Positions 15,785-24,650 of a stretch of DNA of 51,951 bases are shown piece after piece. The notes beneath the pieces were generated by a model. That model was not told the origin of the DNA. It made no database searches and was given only the letters and a program-made list of their open reading frames with translations. The first letter of the stretch is position 1; every line of letters begins with the position of its first letter. The position numbers were made by a program, and so were the translations under genes. Source of the DNA: an uncultured Bacteroidia bacterium (GTDB lineage Bacteria; Bacteroidota; Bacteroidia; Bacteroidales; UBA932); contig CACWOZ010000010.1 of NCBI GenBank assembly GCA_902762655.1, positions 1-51,951 of the forward strand, read 5' to 3'.

Positions 15785-18607
15785 ATGAAACGCACCCTGA
15801 TAACCATTCTATTGTGCCTGTTTGCCGTTTCGTCCCAGGCCAAATCCAATAAAGTATCAGCAAAAAAGATAGACAGGCTGTTCAACTGCCCTGAAATGCA
15901 GTACAGGCCCTATGTGAGATGGTGGTGGAACGGCGACCGCGTGGAGCCCTCCGAGATTATCAGGGAACTCGGCGTCATGCACGACGCCGGCATAGGCGGC
16001 GTGGAAATCAGCCCGATAGAGTTCCCATCCGGAGCGGATACGGTTGGCAGGAAGGCGCTGGACTACCTGAGCGATGAATGGCTGGAATGCCTGCAGACCG
16101 CTTTCGATGAAACCCGTCGGCTTGGAATGGGCTGCGACCTTCTGGTAGGTTCCGGATGGCCATTTGGAGCGGAAAGCCTGCCGAAAGAAGACAGGGCTTC
16201 TGTGCTCATTACGACTGCCGATTCCTTAACTGTCAGGCATCTGGAAATATCGGAATTCGCCCTCATCAAACAGGCGGATCCCCTCACCACTGTAACCAAC
16301 CCGAGGCGCACGGCGGAGATAATGAAGGTGATGCTGGTGCCCCAAGGCATAGGATCTCTCGGTGATGCCATCGACGTTACCGGCAGTTTCCGTTCAGGAG
16401 TTCTGGATATCGACATTCCGGAAGGTGTATGGTGGCTCTACAGCCTGATCCGTTTCGATTCTTTCGCCAGCGTGATCAATGGTGCACCGGGAGCTGCCGG
16501 CAGCCAGATAGACTATATGAACGCAGGTGCCATCCGGCGTTACCTCGACAATATGGCAGGCACCATTGAGACGAAGACAGGCCCCCTCAGCGGGCATCTG
16601 CGCGCATTCTTCGTCGACAATATGGAACTCGAAGGATGCAACTGGACCTCCGACTTCGCGGAAGAGTTTCTAAAGCGCAGGGGCTACGACATCATGCCCT
16701 GGTTCCCCTACATAATGTTCAAGATGGGCAGGCTGGGAGATGTGTCCGAGTACCGTTTCGGTGCGGAGAAGACCCCGGCATTCGAGAATCTGGTTCAACG
16801 TGCACGCTACGATTTCGAGATCACCCGTATGGAACTCAACTATGAGCGCTACACCCGCACCTTCCTTGCCTGGTGCAAGGAGAAGGGCGTGAAAGCCAGA
16901 GCACAGGCCTACGGACGCGGTTTCTGGCCTCTCGACTCATCCCTCGGCTACGACATTCCGGAAGGTGAATCCTGGACTACGAACTGGCTCAGGCACCGCC
17001 TGGGCGAAGAGATGGGCGACGATGACTACCGCCGCGGCCGGGGTTATACGATGGTGAACAAGTATGTGAGTTCGGCTGCTCACCTCGCCGGGAAGCGGAT
17101 TGTCAGCTCAGAAGAGATGACCAACACCTACAAAGTGTTCAACGTGCCACTGGAATTCATAAAAGTCGGTTCCGATATGGCCGCTTTCTCAGGCATCACC
17201 CACTCCGTCTGGCACGGATTCAACTACTCCCCCCTCGACGCACCATTCCCGGGCTGGGTACAATACGGAACCTTCCACAATGAAAGGAACACCTGGTGGC
17301 CGTTCGTGAAGAATCTGAACGACTACAGGGCACGCCTGAGCGCAATCCTGCAGAATACCGACATGGTAACCAACATTGCGATACTGCCCGCTAACGGAGA
17401 CCTCTGGAGCGAACTCGGCGCCCAGAACGAGCCCTTCCCGGTGGAACTCAACACCCCTTATACTTCCATGATATGGGAGGCCGTGCACAAGAACGGGGGT
17501 GGCGCCGACTATGTCAGCGAAGGGATACTCCGCGATGCCACAGTAAAGGACGGACGGCTCTGCTACGGGCCTAAGGCCTACAGGGAACTTTTCATCGTGG
17601 AAAACAAGGGAATTGACGAGGGCGCCCTTGCCAGGATAGAATCATTCGTCCGGGACGGAGGCAGGGTGTTCTGCATAGGTTGCCTGCCGCACAAGAGTCT
17701 GGGGCTCAAGGATTTCAGTACCAGGGACGAGGATGTAAAATCAAGGGTGCTGGCTCTTCAAGGTGCATTCCCGGAGAGATTTGTCCTTCTGCCCAAAGCA
17801 GAGAACAACGCCTGGCTCGAGTGGTATACCGATGTCCAGAGCCGTTATGGACTTCCCCACTCCGTCAGCATATCCAATCCGGACAGATTCCTGCTCCAAA
17901 ACCATTACAAGGCCGATGACGGCTCGCACTGGTTCCTGTTTGCAAACGCCAGTTTCTCCGCCAGGCAGAGCACTCTGCTGGAATTCGACCCTGCAATATG
18001 CAAAGGGAAAAAGGCCTGGGTTTACAATCCTGCAGACGGCAGGAAGTATGCTCTCAAAATGGACGGCAACAAGGTGCAACTGGAATTAGGGCCGTCCGAA
18101 ACCATAGTCATATCTTTCAACAAACTGGGCGGTAAGGCCCAGGAATGGAAACATCTTCCTCTCCGCGATGGATCCGGCACCAATGTGGACTCCTGGACCG
18201 TAGAATTGCGTAATCCGCAGGTTGATACGCTGATACGTTTCGAATGTGACACTCTCTCCGACCTCAAGGACAGCCATCCATCTTTCATGGGTACAGCCAC
18301 CTACAGGACAGTCATCCATCTGGAGGGGACACTTCCATCCTGCATCGACCTGGGCAAGGTCTGCGACATAGCCGAACTGCGCATCAACGGGCAGGACGCA
18401 GGCCTGCGCTGGTGGGGTGATTCCATCTTCGAAACCGGCGGACTTCTGCATGAAGGGGACAATACCATCGAAATCCGTGTAACGACGATGATGGGCAACT
18501 ACGTCCGCTCTCTAGGTAACGACAATTCCGCCGCCAGACGTTTCATCCTTAAAAGAAATCATCCTCTGGTGTCCGCAGGTCTCCTCGGCCCGGTAGTGTT
18601 ATATTAA
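15785..18607 (+). CDS. GH106-like (alpha-L-rhamnosidase-type) secreted glycoside hydrolase
   Basis: A 940-residue exported protein with a signal peptide ending in SSQAK at about 20. The opening YRPYVRWWWNGDRVEPSEI and the LGVMHDAGIGGVEISPIEF block are characteristic of GH106 and related rhamnosidase-type enzymes. The catalytic region continues through FFVDNMELEGCNWTSDF and RIVSSEEMTNTYKVFN, where candidate acidic residues lie, and HSVWHGFNYSP. The C-terminal 200 residues form a galactose-binding-like beta-sandwich (IDLGKVCDIAELRINGQDAG, EGDNTIEIRVTTMMGNYVRSL). Family-level substrate is inferred. It is a single gene whose stop shares TTAA with the convergent M28-like gene. Confidence 0.85.
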   Translation: MKRTLITILLCLFAVSSQAKSNKVSAKKIDRLFNCPEMQYRPYVRWWWNGDRVEPSEIIRELGVMHDAGIGGVEISPIEFPSGADTVGRKALDYLSDEWLECLQTAFDETRRLGMGCDLLVGSGWPFGAESLPKEDRASVLITTADSLTVRHLEISEFALIKQADPLTTVTNPRRTAEIMKVMLVPQGIGSLGDAIDVTGSFRSGVLDIDIPEGVWWLYSLIRFDSFASVINGAPGAAGSQIDYMNAGAIRRYLDNMAGTIETKTGPLSGHLRAFFVDNMELEGCNWTSDFAEEFLKRRGYDIMPWFPYIMFKMGRLGDVSEYRFGAEKTPAFENLVQRARYDFEITRMELNYERYTRTFLAWCKEKGVKARAQAYGRGFWPLDSSLGYDIPEGESWTTNWLRHRLGEEMGDDDYRRGRGYTMVNKYVSSAAHLAGKRIVSSEEMTNTYKVFNVPLEFIKVGSDMAAFSGITHSVWHGFNYSPLDAPFPGWVQYGTFHNERNTWWPFVKNLNDYRARLSAILQNTDMVTNIAILPANGDLWSELGAQNEPFPVELNTPYTSMIWEAVHKNGGGADYVSEGILRDATVKDGRLCYGPKAYRELFIVENKGIDEGALARIESFVRDGGRVFCIGCLPHKSLGLKDFSTRDEDVKSRVLALQGAFPERFVLLPKAENNAWLEWYTDVQSRYGLPHSVSISNPDRFLLQNHYKADDGSHWFLFANASFSARQSTLLEFDPAICKGKKAWVYNPADGRKYALKMDGNKVQLELGPSETIVISFNKLGGKAQEWKHLPLRDGSGTNVDSWTVELRNPQVDTLIRFECDTLSDLKDSHPSFMGTATYRTVIHLEGTLPSCIDLGKVCDIAELRINGQDAGLRWWGDSIFETGGLLHEGDNTIEIRVTTMMGNYVRSLGNDNSAARRFILKRNHPLVSAGLLGPVVLY

Positions 18608-19488
18608 AGCGCTTGCAGCCAGCGAGTTATAAGGCTCACCCTATCCGCAAAAACCGGATAGTCGAGTGTTTCGCATGTATCTCCCTCACGGTTGGTATTC
18701 AGGGTGATCCCGGAAGTGAACATCAGCACCGGCACTCCCCTGTCGAAGAAGACCTTATGGTCGCTGACCTTGCGATAGAAGAGATCCGTAAAAGAACGGC
18801 TTCCGTAGTAATTATAGTAGAGGTGGAGGGCTTTGTCCGAGTTTAGTCGGTCGAAACTCTGCTGATATGGAGCCCCGCCGAGTATAATCAGATAATTCTT
18901 CCAGAATTTGTCCGGCGGAGCCAGGGTACTGCCGAGAATGTCGAGATTCACGACCATCCTGAGCCGCAGCTTCGCAGTCGCCATTTTCAAGGTCTCTGCC
19001 CCAGCCATATTGGCATTGTGTCCATCCACAAAGGCAAAAATGACATCGTTCCTGTCCTTAAGACTTTCCGCGAGTGAAAGCAAGGCTGCAACCCCGGAAG
19101 CATTGCTGTCGGCACCTGGATAAAGACGGGAGCCTATCTTGCCGAGTCCGTCGTAATAAGCCATAATGAGCACGGCTGCCTTGTTTCCTGAAAGGGACCC
19201 GGCAATCAGGTTCCTCCCTATTGTACCCGCGGGAGTCTCGAAACTGTTGACAGTCACATCGTAACCCATATATTCCAGGCGGTGGATGATATAGAAAGTT
19301 GCTGCGCTTGCACCCACACTGCCTGTCTTGCGGCCGGCGCACAGCGTGTCGGAAAGGAACTCCACATCCATCTTCAAGCCGGATTCCAGCAAGTCATTCC
19401 TTTCCGGTGCCGCTGAAAAAGCAGTCAGCCCCACAAAAAGCAGGAAGAGAAAGCAAAATAATTTTGCACCGCGTGCTGAAACAGGCAT
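18604..19488 (-). CDS. M28-peptidase-like protein with lost metal ligands (probable pseudoenzyme)
   Basis: A 294-residue exported protein (signal-like helix at residues 8-25) with the fold pattern of M28 zinc aminopeptidases. Several family ligands are changed. The first His of AHYD is Tyr111 (AYYDGLG). The Glu-Glu pair of DGEE is His157-Asn158 (VDGHNANMAG). The terminal His of the YHTxxDT motif is not present (LNTNREGDT). The two Asp ligands remain: Asp127 in PGADSNASG and Asp183 in NLDIL. An SDH motif near the end also remains. The reading frame is intact and well conserved otherwise, so this looks like a maintained non-catalytic protein rather than a pseudogene. The start at 19488 gives the signal peptide. 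Confidence 0.75.
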   Translation of the reverse strand: MPVSARGAKLFCFLFLLFVGLTAFSAAPERNDLLESGLKMDVEFLSDTLCAGRKTGSVGASAATFYIIHRLEYMGYDVTVNSFETPAGTIGRNLIAGSLSGNKAAVLIMAYYDGLGKIGSRLYPGADSNASGVAALLSLAESLKDRNDVIFAFVDGHNANMAGAETLKMATAKLRLRMVVNLDILGSTLAPPDKFWKNYLIILGGAPYQQSFDRLNSDKALHLYYNYYGSRSFTDLFYRKVSDHKVFFDRGVPVLMFTSGITLNTNREGDTCETLDYPVFADRVSLITRWLQAL

Positions 19489-19497
19489 AATAAATGT

Positions 19498-19505
19498 TAT
19501 ATTTG
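19498..19505 (+). promoter_or_regulatory. -7 box (TATATTTG) upstream of the TPR gene
   Basis: TATATTTG, 30 nt before the ATG at 19536. It is only nine bases from the divergent M28-like start codon. Confidence 0.5.
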
Positions 19506-19535
19506 CTAGACTGTGAACAAAGCAGTGCAAAATTA

Positions 19536-21587
19536 ATGAAAAAGTTCGGGCTGGCAATACTCTTTTTAATCTGTCTGGCATCATGCCCGGCAGGCATGCT
19601 GCATGCGCAGTACGACAAAGATGTCTTTTTCCTACGCGGCAGGCAGGCCTTCTCGGACGGCAAATACGCCCTGGCCATCGAAAATTTCAACGTGCTGGCC
19701 AGGCTGGATACGACAGACTACTGGAACTTTTTCTTCCGCGGTATCTCGAAATACAACCTGGGAGACATCCGCGGAGCACAACAGGATTTCGACCGTTCTG
19801 TGCGTCTGAATCCTGTTTTTACCAATGGATACCATTATCGCGGCATAACCAAGAGCCGTCAGGGCCAGTACGAAGAAGGCCTCGAGGACCTCAACAAGGC
19901 GATAGAACTGCGTCCCGGATTTGTCGGACTTTACTACAGCCGTGGCGTCACCTACTTCCTCGCCCAGCGATTCGACGAAGCGGTCACCGATTTTGACCGC
20001 TATATCAAGAAGGAGCCCAAGGATCCAGGTGCCTACCTCAACCGGGGTGCCTGTTATCTTTTCCAGAAAGACACAGTGAAGGCCCTTGCAGACTATAACA
20101 GGGCCATCAAACTGGACCGTTACGACCCTGAAGCATATATACGGCGTGGCCGCCTGAATGCGGCAAGGCAGAATTTCGACCTTGCGATTGAAGATCTCGA
20201 CCATGCGATCAGGCTTGACACCACAAACACTTTCGCCTATTTCAACCGGGCCTTGATGCACGCGGAAAACAATAATCCGAAGGGTGCGATGGCCGACCTG
20301 GACCGCGTGCTGAAAGAAGAGCCGGGCAATGCCCTGACACTTTACAACAGGAGCCTGCTGAAGGCCCAGGTCGGGGATTACGAAGGTGCGCTGGACGACA
20401 TGGACCACGTCATCGGCATCAACCCGGGCAATGTCCTCGCCTACTTCAACCGGGCCGGATTCTTTATTGAGATGGGACGCTGGCAGGATGCTCTCGAAGA
20501 TTACAACATGGCTATCGCGCTATATCCGGATTTCGCAAAGGCCTACATGAACCGTTCCTACGTCGAGAACATGATGGGGCGCTACAAGGCCTCCAAGGCA
20601 GACTACGACATCGCTCGCAGGAAAGTCGCCGAATATGAGAGCAAGAATGCCCACGGACAGGCCGACTTTGCCGACACCACCAGGAAATACAGCTCCCTGC
20701 TTGCACTGGACGCAGATTTTGCGAAGAAGGATTTTGACAACGAACTCCTGCAGCACAGGGATATAGACATACGGCTGAAGCCTCTGTATAAGTTCAAGAT
20801 TACGGGTGACGAGAACGGTTATTCCACACCTCTTCGAAGGGAGTTCGATAGTCCCCTCATAGAGCGCTTCACTTCGATGGTGCCCATCCCGGTTTCCATC
20901 ACTAACGAAGAGATACAGGCGGTCGCGCTTAAACGCAGTCTCGGCAGCATCCTGGCAGGCGACACCAGCAGTGGTGCGACAGGCACCAGGCTGACTCCTT
21001 CCGAAGTCAGTTTCATCCAGGGCATCAACGAGGTACGGAACAAACAGTACAATGCTGCGCTGACATGCTTCGACAATGCCGTCAAGCAGGCGGAAACCGA
21101 CGTCTTCCGGGATAGATACATACGCTTCTACAAGGCCTTCTACCTGATGAACCGCGGAGTGCTGAGGGCCGAGATGATAGACTTCATCGCCAGCATGGAG
21201 CGCAACGTGCAGACTCTCACCATGGACGATCAGGGCACTATCAGAGCCCGCGTCAGCGACCGAGTAGACCGCAATTACGACTATTCCGAGGCCATTGCAG
21301 ACATGCAGGAGGCCATCAGCATTCTTCCGGACATCCCCTATCTGTTCTACAATCTGGGGAATCTCTACTGCCTGTCCAGCCAGATGGTGGAAGCAATTGA
21401 CAATTACGGAAAAGCCCTCAGCATCTACCCATACATGGGTGATGCCTATTTCAACCGGGGGCTTGCCCTCATATTCATCAAAGATAAGGAAAAAGGATGC
21501 ATAGACCTTTCCCGCGCCGGGGAACTTGGCGTGGCCGATGCCTACAGCGTCATCTCTAAATACTGCAAAGAGGATGATCAGCAATAA
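19536..21587 (+). CDS. Exported tetratricopeptide-repeat protein
   Basis: A 683-residue protein with a signal sequence (residues 4-24). The LASC motif may be a lipobox, with an alternative signal peptidase I site after HAQ. From about 27 to 385 it consists of about ten consecutive TPRs. The repeat phase is visible in AYLNRGACYLFQKDTVKALADYNRAIKL and neighbouring units (A.YFNRA and AL.D.. positions). A non-repetitive segment at about 385-500 is followed by more TPRs to the C-terminus (IPYLFYNLGNLYCLSSQ). It is a probable scaffold in the periplasm; no partner can be named. Its stop overlaps the start of the MBL gene by 14 nt. Confidence 0.85.
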   Translation: MKKFGLAILFLICLASCPAGMLHAQYDKDVFFLRGRQAFSDGKYALAIENFNVLARLDTTDYWNFFFRGISKYNLGDIRGAQQDFDRSVRLNPVFTNGYHYRGITKSRQGQYEEGLEDLNKAIELRPGFVGLYYSRGVTYFLAQRFDEAVTDFDRYIKKEPKDPGAYLNRGACYLFQKDTVKALADYNRAIKLDRYDPEAYIRRGRLNAARQNFDLAIEDLDHAIRLDTTNTFAYFNRALMHAENNNPKGAMADLDRVLKEEPGNALTLYNRSLLKAQVGDYEGALDDMDHVIGINPGNVLAYFNRAGFFIEMGRWQDALEDYNMAIALYPDFAKAYMNRSYVENMMGRYKASKADYDIARRKVAEYESKNAHGQADFADTTRKYSSLLALDADFAKKDFDNELLQHRDIDIRLKPLYKFKITGDENGYSTPLRREFDSPLIERFTSMVPIPVSITNEEIQAVALKRSLGSILAGDTSSGATGTRLTPSEVSFIQGINEVRNKQYNAALTCFDNAVKQAETDVFRDRYIRFYKAFYLMNRGVLRAEMIDFIASMERNVQTLTMDDQGTIRARVSDRVDRNYDYSEAIADMQEAISILPDIPYLFYNLGNLYCLSSQMVEAIDNYGKALSIYPYMGDAYFNRGLALIFIKDKEKGCIDLSRAGELGVADAYSVISKYCKEDDQQ

Positions 21588-22383
21588 AATAGTATTCCAG
21601 TCCCTGTCCAGCGGGAGTTGCGGCAACTGTTACTTCCTGCACATGGATGACGGCGAAGGAGGGGCCGGAGTCATCATTGATGCCGGGGTCAGCATGCGCC
21701 GGCTCAAACAGGAACTGATGAAAAATGGTTTTACCTACGATGATATCGACGCAATACTGATCACACACGACCACATGGACCATATCCACAATCTGGGTCC
21801 CTACTGCAAGCGGCTCCTGAAACCTGTATGGATGACAAGGAAACTTCGCAATTCCCTTGCAACCCATTGGATGACAGGAGAATACCTCGGGCCTGTGGTT
21901 AAGAATCTCAAGGATGGCGACTGGTCGGAGATCGTGCCGGGGAAAATCCGAGCCAAGTATTTCATTGTCCCCCACGACGCTACCCAGACGGTTGGATACT
22001 GCATAGATATCAAGGGATACATCTTCGTGATTATGACGGATATAGGCCGTATGACGGACGAGGCTCTCAGTTATGCGTCGCAGGCATCCACGGTAGTGAT
22101 AGAATCCAACTACGACCTTGATATGCTTCGCGGAGGTTCATATCCGGTTGAACTGCAGAACCGCATCTGCGGAGGTCACGGCCACCTGTCTAACGAGGAA
22201 TGCGCAGACGCTATACGGGATTTCATGCATCAGGGGCTGTCGAACGTATTCCTCTGCCATCTAAGCGAGAACAACAATAATCCCCATAAAGCCTATGAAG
22301 CCAGCGCCACCGCTGTTGAAGGCACAGGAGTAAGGCTCATCGCACTTCCCAGGCAAAGTGCCTCTCCTATGTTCATATTGTAA
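21574..22383 (+). CDS. MBL-fold metallohydrolase (YycJ/WalJ-like)
   Basis: A 269-residue cytoplasmic metallo-beta-lactamase-fold protein. The opening FQSLSSGSCGNCYFL is typical of the YycJ branch. The zinc motif is THDHMDHIHNL (HxHxDH). Later ligands are His in IVPHDATQTVGY, Asp in MTDIGR, and His residues in GGHGHLSNEE and LCHLSENNNNP. Members of this branch are tied to wall metabolism or DNA repair in other bacteria; the exact substrate is unknown. The ATG at 21574 is the start that gives the canonical N-terminus. Confidence 0.85.
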   Translation: MISNKIVFQSLSSGSCGNCYFLHMDDGEGGAGVIIDAGVSMRRLKQELMKNGFTYDDIDAILITHDHMDHIHNLGPYCKRLLKPVWMTRKLRNSLATHWMTGEYLGPVVKNLKDGDWSEIVPGKIRAKYFIVPHDATQTVGYCIDIKGYIFVIMTDIGRMTDEALSYASQASTVVIESNYDLDMLRGGSYPVELQNRICGGHGHLSNEECADAIRDFMHQGLSNVFLCHLSENNNNPHKAYEASATAVEGTGVRLIALPRQSASPMFIL

Positions 22384-22390
22384 TTTTGAT

Positions 22391-22398
22391 TATCTTTG
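22391..22398 (+). promoter_or_regulatory. -7 box (TATCTTTG) of the ABC exporter operon
   Basis: TATCTTTG, 11 nt before the ATG at 22410. A second match, TAATTTTG, lies at 22381-22388. Confidence 0.5.
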
Positions 22399-22409
22399 TA
22401 AGATAATAT

Positions 22410-24239
22410 ATGAAAGCATTCTGGAACATGCTGAGGCGCTACGTAAGTCCCTACAGCAAATATCTCGGAGGATCGGTGCTGATGAACGTGCTCAGCGCCG
22501 TATTCAATATATTCTCCTTCACCCTGATCATTCCGGTCCTCAAAATCATCTTCCAAATGGAAGAGTCTGTCTATGAGTTTATTCCATGGGGTACAGGGGA
22601 TTTCAAGGAAACACTTATCAATAATTTCTACTGGTACGTTTCCCAGTACATGGCCTCGAACGGCCCCATCGTCACCCTCCTTGTACTGGCAGCGCTCCTG
22701 ATAGTCATGACGGCGCTCAAGACTTCCTGCTATTTTGGATCGACGGCGGTCATGGTACCTCTGCGCACCGGCATCGTGAAAGACCTCAGGATGCAGATCT
22801 ACAATAAGATAATAGAACTGCCGCTGGGCTTCTTCTCTCAGGAAAGGAAAGGAGACATAATCGCGAGGATGAGCGGGGATGTGCAGGAAGTCGAAAACTC
22901 CATCACCGGGTCGCTCGACATGCTCATAAAGAACCCCATCCTCATCATTTTCTACCTTGGCACCCTGATCTTCATATCCTGGAAACTCACGTTGTTCGTG
23001 CTTGTTTTCGCCCCTCTTATGATGTGGCTGATGGGAGTAATCGGACGCAACCTCAAAAAGAAATCCACTGAGGCACAGGCCCTCTGGAGCGACACCATGA
23101 GTCAGGTGGAGGAGACTCTCGGCGGTCTGCGGGTAATCAAGGCTTTCCTGGCGGAGAAAAAAATGTCTGCACGCTTCGACAAGGTTACCGGCTTAATGCG
23201 GAAGAAGAATGCCAGGGTGGCCACCAGACAGGCACTGGCCCACCCTGTAAGCGAGTTCCTGGGCACAATGATGATTGCCATAGTTCTTTGTTTCGGAGGC
23301 TTTCTCATAATCAAGGACGAGTCTTTCATCGACGCCCCTACCTTCATCTTCTACATGGTCATCCTCTACAGTGTCATCCAGCCTATCAAGGATTTCTCCA
23401 AGGCGGCATACAACATCCCCAAGGGCCTTGCTTCGATGGAGCGTATCGACAAGATACTGGGCGCACGCAACGACATCAAGGAAAGCGAGGGAGACAAGAG
23501 CATAGACAAGTTTGAGGGAAGCATTCGTTTCGAAGGTGTCAGCTTCAGTTACGATGCATCCAGGCAGATACTTCACGATATCGACCTGGAAATTCCCAAG
23601 GGCTGGACGGTGGCTATCGTCGGCGCTTCCGGTGGCGGAAAGTCCACTCTGGTCGACCTGATCCCACGTTTTTACGATGTTGATTCCGGCAGGATAACCA
23701 TCGACGGCACCGACATACGCGAATTCAAACTGGACGGCTTGCGTTCCCTTATGGGCAACGTCAATCAGGAGCCTATCCTCTTCAATGACACGATCTTCAA
23801 CAACATAGCCTTCGGGGTCGAAGGCGCGACCGAAAAGCAGGTGATTGAAGCGGCGAAGATCGCAAACGCCCATGAGTTCATCATGGAGAAGGAAGAAGGC
23901 TACCAGACCAACGTGGGTGACCGCGGATGCAAACTCAGCGGCGGACAACGCCAACGCATAAGCATCGCCCGAGCCATACTTAAGAACCCGCCCATACTCA
24001 TTTTGGACGAGGCTACCGCCGCCCTGGACACAGAGAGCGAAAGGGCTGTGCAGGAGGCTTTGGAGCGCTTGATGAGCAACAGGACCACTATTGCTATCGC
24101 CCACAGGCTCAGCACCATTAAAGATGCCGACGAAATCATCGTCATTGATGACGGACATATTGTCGAACGCGGAAAGCACGATGATCTTATCGCATTGAAC
24201 GGTTATTACCGCAAACTTCACGACATGCAGGCCCTATGA
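22410..24239 (+). CDS. ABC exporter, fused transmembrane and ATPase (MsbA-like)
   Basis: A 609-residue half-transporter expected to flip a lipid, such as lipid A, across the inner membrane. Six transmembrane helices lie at about 15-330, with the coupling segment LPLGFFSQERKGDIIARMSGDV. The ATPase has Walker A GASGGGKST, Q-loop NVNQEPILFNDTI, signature LSGGQRQR, Walker B ILILDEATAALD and H-loop IAHRLST, all intact. The following VanZ gene overlaps by ATGA. Substrate is inferred from family and not from context. Confidence 0.9.
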   Translation: MKAFWNMLRRYVSPYSKYLGGSVLMNVLSAVFNIFSFTLIIPVLKIIFQMEESVYEFIPWGTGDFKETLINNFYWYVSQYMASNGPIVTLLVLAALLIVMTALKTSCYFGSTAVMVPLRTGIVKDLRMQIYNKIIELPLGFFSQERKGDIIARMSGDVQEVENSITGSLDMLIKNPILIIFYLGTLIFISWKLTLFVLVFAPLMMWLMGVIGRNLKKKSTEAQALWSDTMSQVEETLGGLRVIKAFLAEKKMSARFDKVTGLMRKKNARVATRQALAHPVSEFLGTMMIAIVLCFGGFLIIKDESFIDAPTFIFYMVILYSVIQPIKDFSKAAYNIPKGLASMERIDKILGARNDIKESEGDKSIDKFEGSIRFEGVSFSYDASRQILHDIDLEIPKGWTVAIVGASGGGKSTLVDLIPRFYDVDSGRITIDGTDIREFKLDGLRSLMGNVNQEPILFNDTIFNNIAFGVEGATEKQVIEAAKIANAHEFIMEKEEGYQTNVGDRGCKLSGGQRQRISIARAILKNPPILILDEATAALDTESERAVQEALERLMSNRTTIAIAHRLSTIKDADEIIVIDDGHIVERGKHDDLIALNGYYRKLHDMQAL

Positions 24240-24643
24240 CGACTCCTAAAACCATATTGGCACGAATCCTTTTCTTCCTATATCTTGCAGCCGTCGCCTT
24301 TCTGTGTTTCATGCATGTGGACAAGCTTCCTGAAGTGCAGAAGTTCATCTTTGGCATCCCTACTGACAAAGTGGCTCATTTCCTGATGTTTTTACCATTC
24401 CCCATCCTTGCTTACCTTGCATACGACCATCTCACCAACAAACTGAGTCACGCCGCATTGTTTGCAATAGGAACGCTCATCCTTGGATCTTTGCTCGCAT
24501 ACGGGACCGAATACATACAGGGGAAACTCCCATACAGGTCGATGGACTTGAACGATTTCAAGGCGGATCTCCTGGCTCTCGCAATCAGTTGCGTATTTGT
24601 TTTCATCATCGACATCACCCATCTGAAAGTCAGAAAGAACTAG
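24236..24643 (+). CDS. VanZ-family membrane protein
   Basis: A 135-residue integral membrane protein with four hydrophobic segments. The family signature is seen as DKVAHFLMFLPFPILAYLA, TEYIQGKLPYRSMDLNDFKAD and the last helix. It overlaps the ABC exporter gene by four bases, so the two are translationally coupled. The role of VanZ-like proteins outside teicoplanin resistance is unknown. Confidence 0.88.
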   Translation: MTTPKTILARILFFLYLAAVAFLCFMHVDKLPEVQKFIFGIPTDKVAHFLMFLPFPILAYLAYDHLTNKLSHAALFAIGTLILGSLLAYGTEYIQGKLPYRSMDLNDFKADLLALAISCVFVFIIDITHLKVRKN

Positions 24644-24650
24644 CCGCTCT

